Shown here: one piece after another, positions 62,925 to 64,000 of the stretch
How positions within the stretch are numbered: position 1 is the stretch's first letter
Layout of the letters: each line of letters begins with the position of its first letter
DNA from: Zoogloea sp. LCSB751
GTDB taxonomy: Bacteria > Pseudomonadota > Gammaproteobacteria > Burkholderiales > Rhodocyclaceae
DNA length: 64,000 nucleotides
Reading direction: 5' to 3'
Assembly: GCF_002028455.1 (NCBI RefSeq)
Contig: NZ_MWUM01000002.1
Span: 299,675-363,674, forward strand
Translations under genes and position numbers: made by a program
Notes under the pieces: generated by a model
Databases searched by the model: none
What the model was told of the DNA's origin: nothing
The model's input: only the letters and a program-made list of their open reading frames with translations

Positions 62925-64000
62925 GTGCATAACAAAAAATCCGAGATTCGTTCCATTCGTTGCTCCATCGCCCGCCGCCCGCTGAGCCTGCTGTTGCTGG
63001 CCGCCTTCGGCAGCGCCGCCGCGCCGGCCTTCGCCGAGAGCGAGATCGACGCGCTCAAGCGCGAACTGGCCGAACAGCGCCAGTTGATCCAGCAACTGCT
63101 GAAGAACCAGGAAGAGCAGAAAAAGACCGAGATCCAGACCGGCGGTCCGGCCCGTGGCGCCGGCCTGCAGATGGGCGTGCCGACCGGCCCGTCCGGCACG
63201 CTGACGATCTACGGCGTCGCTGACGTCAGCGCGTCGACGGTGAACAGTGGTTACGGCCAGAAATCGACGATCGGCTCCGGCGGGATGACGTCTTCCCGCC
63301 TGGGCTTCAAGGGCGAGAAAGAGTTGGGCGACGAGGTGAAAGCCGTCTACCTGATGGAAGCCGGCATCCTCTTCGATACGGGCTCCGTCGGCACCGGCGC
63401 GATCACGCCGGGCATCAACAACACCGCGGTCTCCAGCGGCGGGCAGACCAGCAACGGCAGCCAGATCTTCTCGCGGCAGATCTACGCCGGTCTCGCGACC
63501 CGCTTCGGCACGCTGACCGCCGGCCGCCAGTACGCCGGCTCCTACACCTCGTCGGTGATGTCCGCGGCGATGGGGGCGGGCTTCTTCGGTTCCTCGGCGG
63601 GGTTCCTGCCGGTGATCGGTGGCATGCCGACACGACTCAATAATTCGCTGGTCTATGCCTCGCCGAAGCTGGCCGGCTTCTCCGGCCAGCTGACGCTGAC
63701 GAGCGGTAGCGAGAACAACGTGAACATGGTGACGCCGACGGCGGCGGGGGCGACGACGGTCACCACCGACAAGGCCGGCCGTGGCGGCGATCTGGCGCTG
63801 TACTACGCGGGTGGGCCGGTGAGCGCGACCGTTACCGCCTGGAATCTGGACAACGGCAGCTACGTCGCCCCGGCCAGCGGCGCGCAGGAAACCGGCCTCG
63901 CCAAGCGGCGTGGCTGGCAGGTCGGCGGCAGCTACAACCTGGGCTTCGCGACGCTGTACGGCAACTATGTGGCTGGCCGCATCAGCGGCGGCAACTACGA
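62925..64000 (+). CDS. Gram-negative trimeric porin (3' end beyond window)
   Basis: An open frame runs from the GTG at 62925 (AGGAGAGGAG upstream) to the window edge, at least 358 residues. The signal peptide ends near SAAAPAFA. A short coiled coil follows (IDALKRELAEQRQLIQQLLK), then beta strands beginning GTLTIYGVADVSASTVNSGY, with SRLGFKGEKELGDEVKAVYL and RQIYAGLATRFGTLTAGRQY. This is the betaproteobacterial porin-4 type. The N-terminal coiled coil is unusual for the family. The location after the CoA-ligase gene suggests uptake of the pathway substrate. Confidence 0.9.
   Translation, partial: MHNKKSEIRSIRCSIARRPLSLLLLAAFGSAAAPAFAESEIDALKRELAEQRQLIQQLLKNQEEQKKTEIQTGGPARGAGLQMGVPTGPSGTLTIYGVADVSASTVNSGYGQKSTIGSGGMTSSRLGFKGEKELGDEVKAVYLMEAGILFDTGSVGTGAITPGINNTAVSSGGQTSNGSQIFSRQIYAGLATRFGTLTAGRQYAGSYTSSVMSAAMGAGFFGSSAGFLPVIGGMPTRLNNSLVYASPKLAGFSGQLTLTSGSENNVNMVTPTAAGATTVTTDKAGRGGDLALYYAGGPVSATVTAWNLDNGSYVAPASGAQETGLAKRRGWQVGGSYNLGFATLYGNYVAGRISGGNY

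Overview
The window looks like the chromosome of a high-GC betaproteobacterium, most likely Rhodocyclales (Azoarcus/Thauera/Aromatoleum-like). This is inferred from codon usage, the c-di-GMP and two-component genes, the trimeric-porin type, the aromatic-amine/acyl-CoA catabolic genes and an Azoarcus-type tRNA intron. A genomic island of about 29 kb and visibly lower GC interrupts it.

Bases 1-10370 (core): kdsD (minus, cut by the window edge) and a divergent KefB/YbaL-type antiporter; then a minus-strand run of a pseudopilin, a three-gene pilin-like operon with ATGA overlaps, a GGDEF diguanylate cyclase, and a NarL-type response regulator translationally coupled to a PAS histidine kinase whose N-terminal receiver has Asn in place of the phosphorylated Asp.

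Bases 10374-39623 (island): the host tRNA-Thr(UGU) gene is split in its T loop. Its first 56 nt lie at 10374-10429 and its last 20 nt at 39604-39623, with a 5-bp repeat GGTTC at both junctions. The right end of the island carries a different tRNA-Thr(UGU) with its own promoter. That tRNA is itself interrupted between anticodon bases 1 and 2 by a ~207-nt group I intron resembling the Azoarcus tRNA-Ile ribozyme. Next to it is a six-gene plus-strand operon: tyrosine recombinase, 1116-aa degenerate recombinase with a Cys cluster, a GmtX-like protein, a small protein, a RecD-like helicase and H-NS. It resembles the gamma-mobile-trio / GInt type of mobility module. The cargo is mostly defence: SIR2-HerA-HNH (minus), type I restriction-modification hsdMSR (minus), and an unrecognised three-gene operon whose first product has a PD-(D/E)XK-like motif (plus). 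Around these are small regulators with palindromic operators and decayed genes (an integrase with an internal stop, half a GAF domain).

Bases 39624-46595 (core): an SRAP protein, a lipoprotein, tRNA-fMet with promoter and terminator, a 1145-aa hybrid kinase (PAS-PAS-HisKA-HATPase-REC-HPt) and an AraC regulator.

Bases 46956-64000 (catabolic): a tryptophan-tryptophylquinone amine dehydrogenase operon most like aromatic amine dehydrogenase (aauBEDA), two monohaem cytochromes c, then the DUF1329 / DUF1302 / MMPL-RND / YCF48-like set. After a second AraC regulator (minus) come acyl-CoA dehydrogenase, thiolase, an AMP-forming acyl-CoA ligase and a porin cut by the window end. I infer periplasmic oxidation of an amine to an aldehyde, electron transfer to cytochrome c, and beta-oxidation-type processing of the resulting acid; the substrate cannot be read from the sequence.
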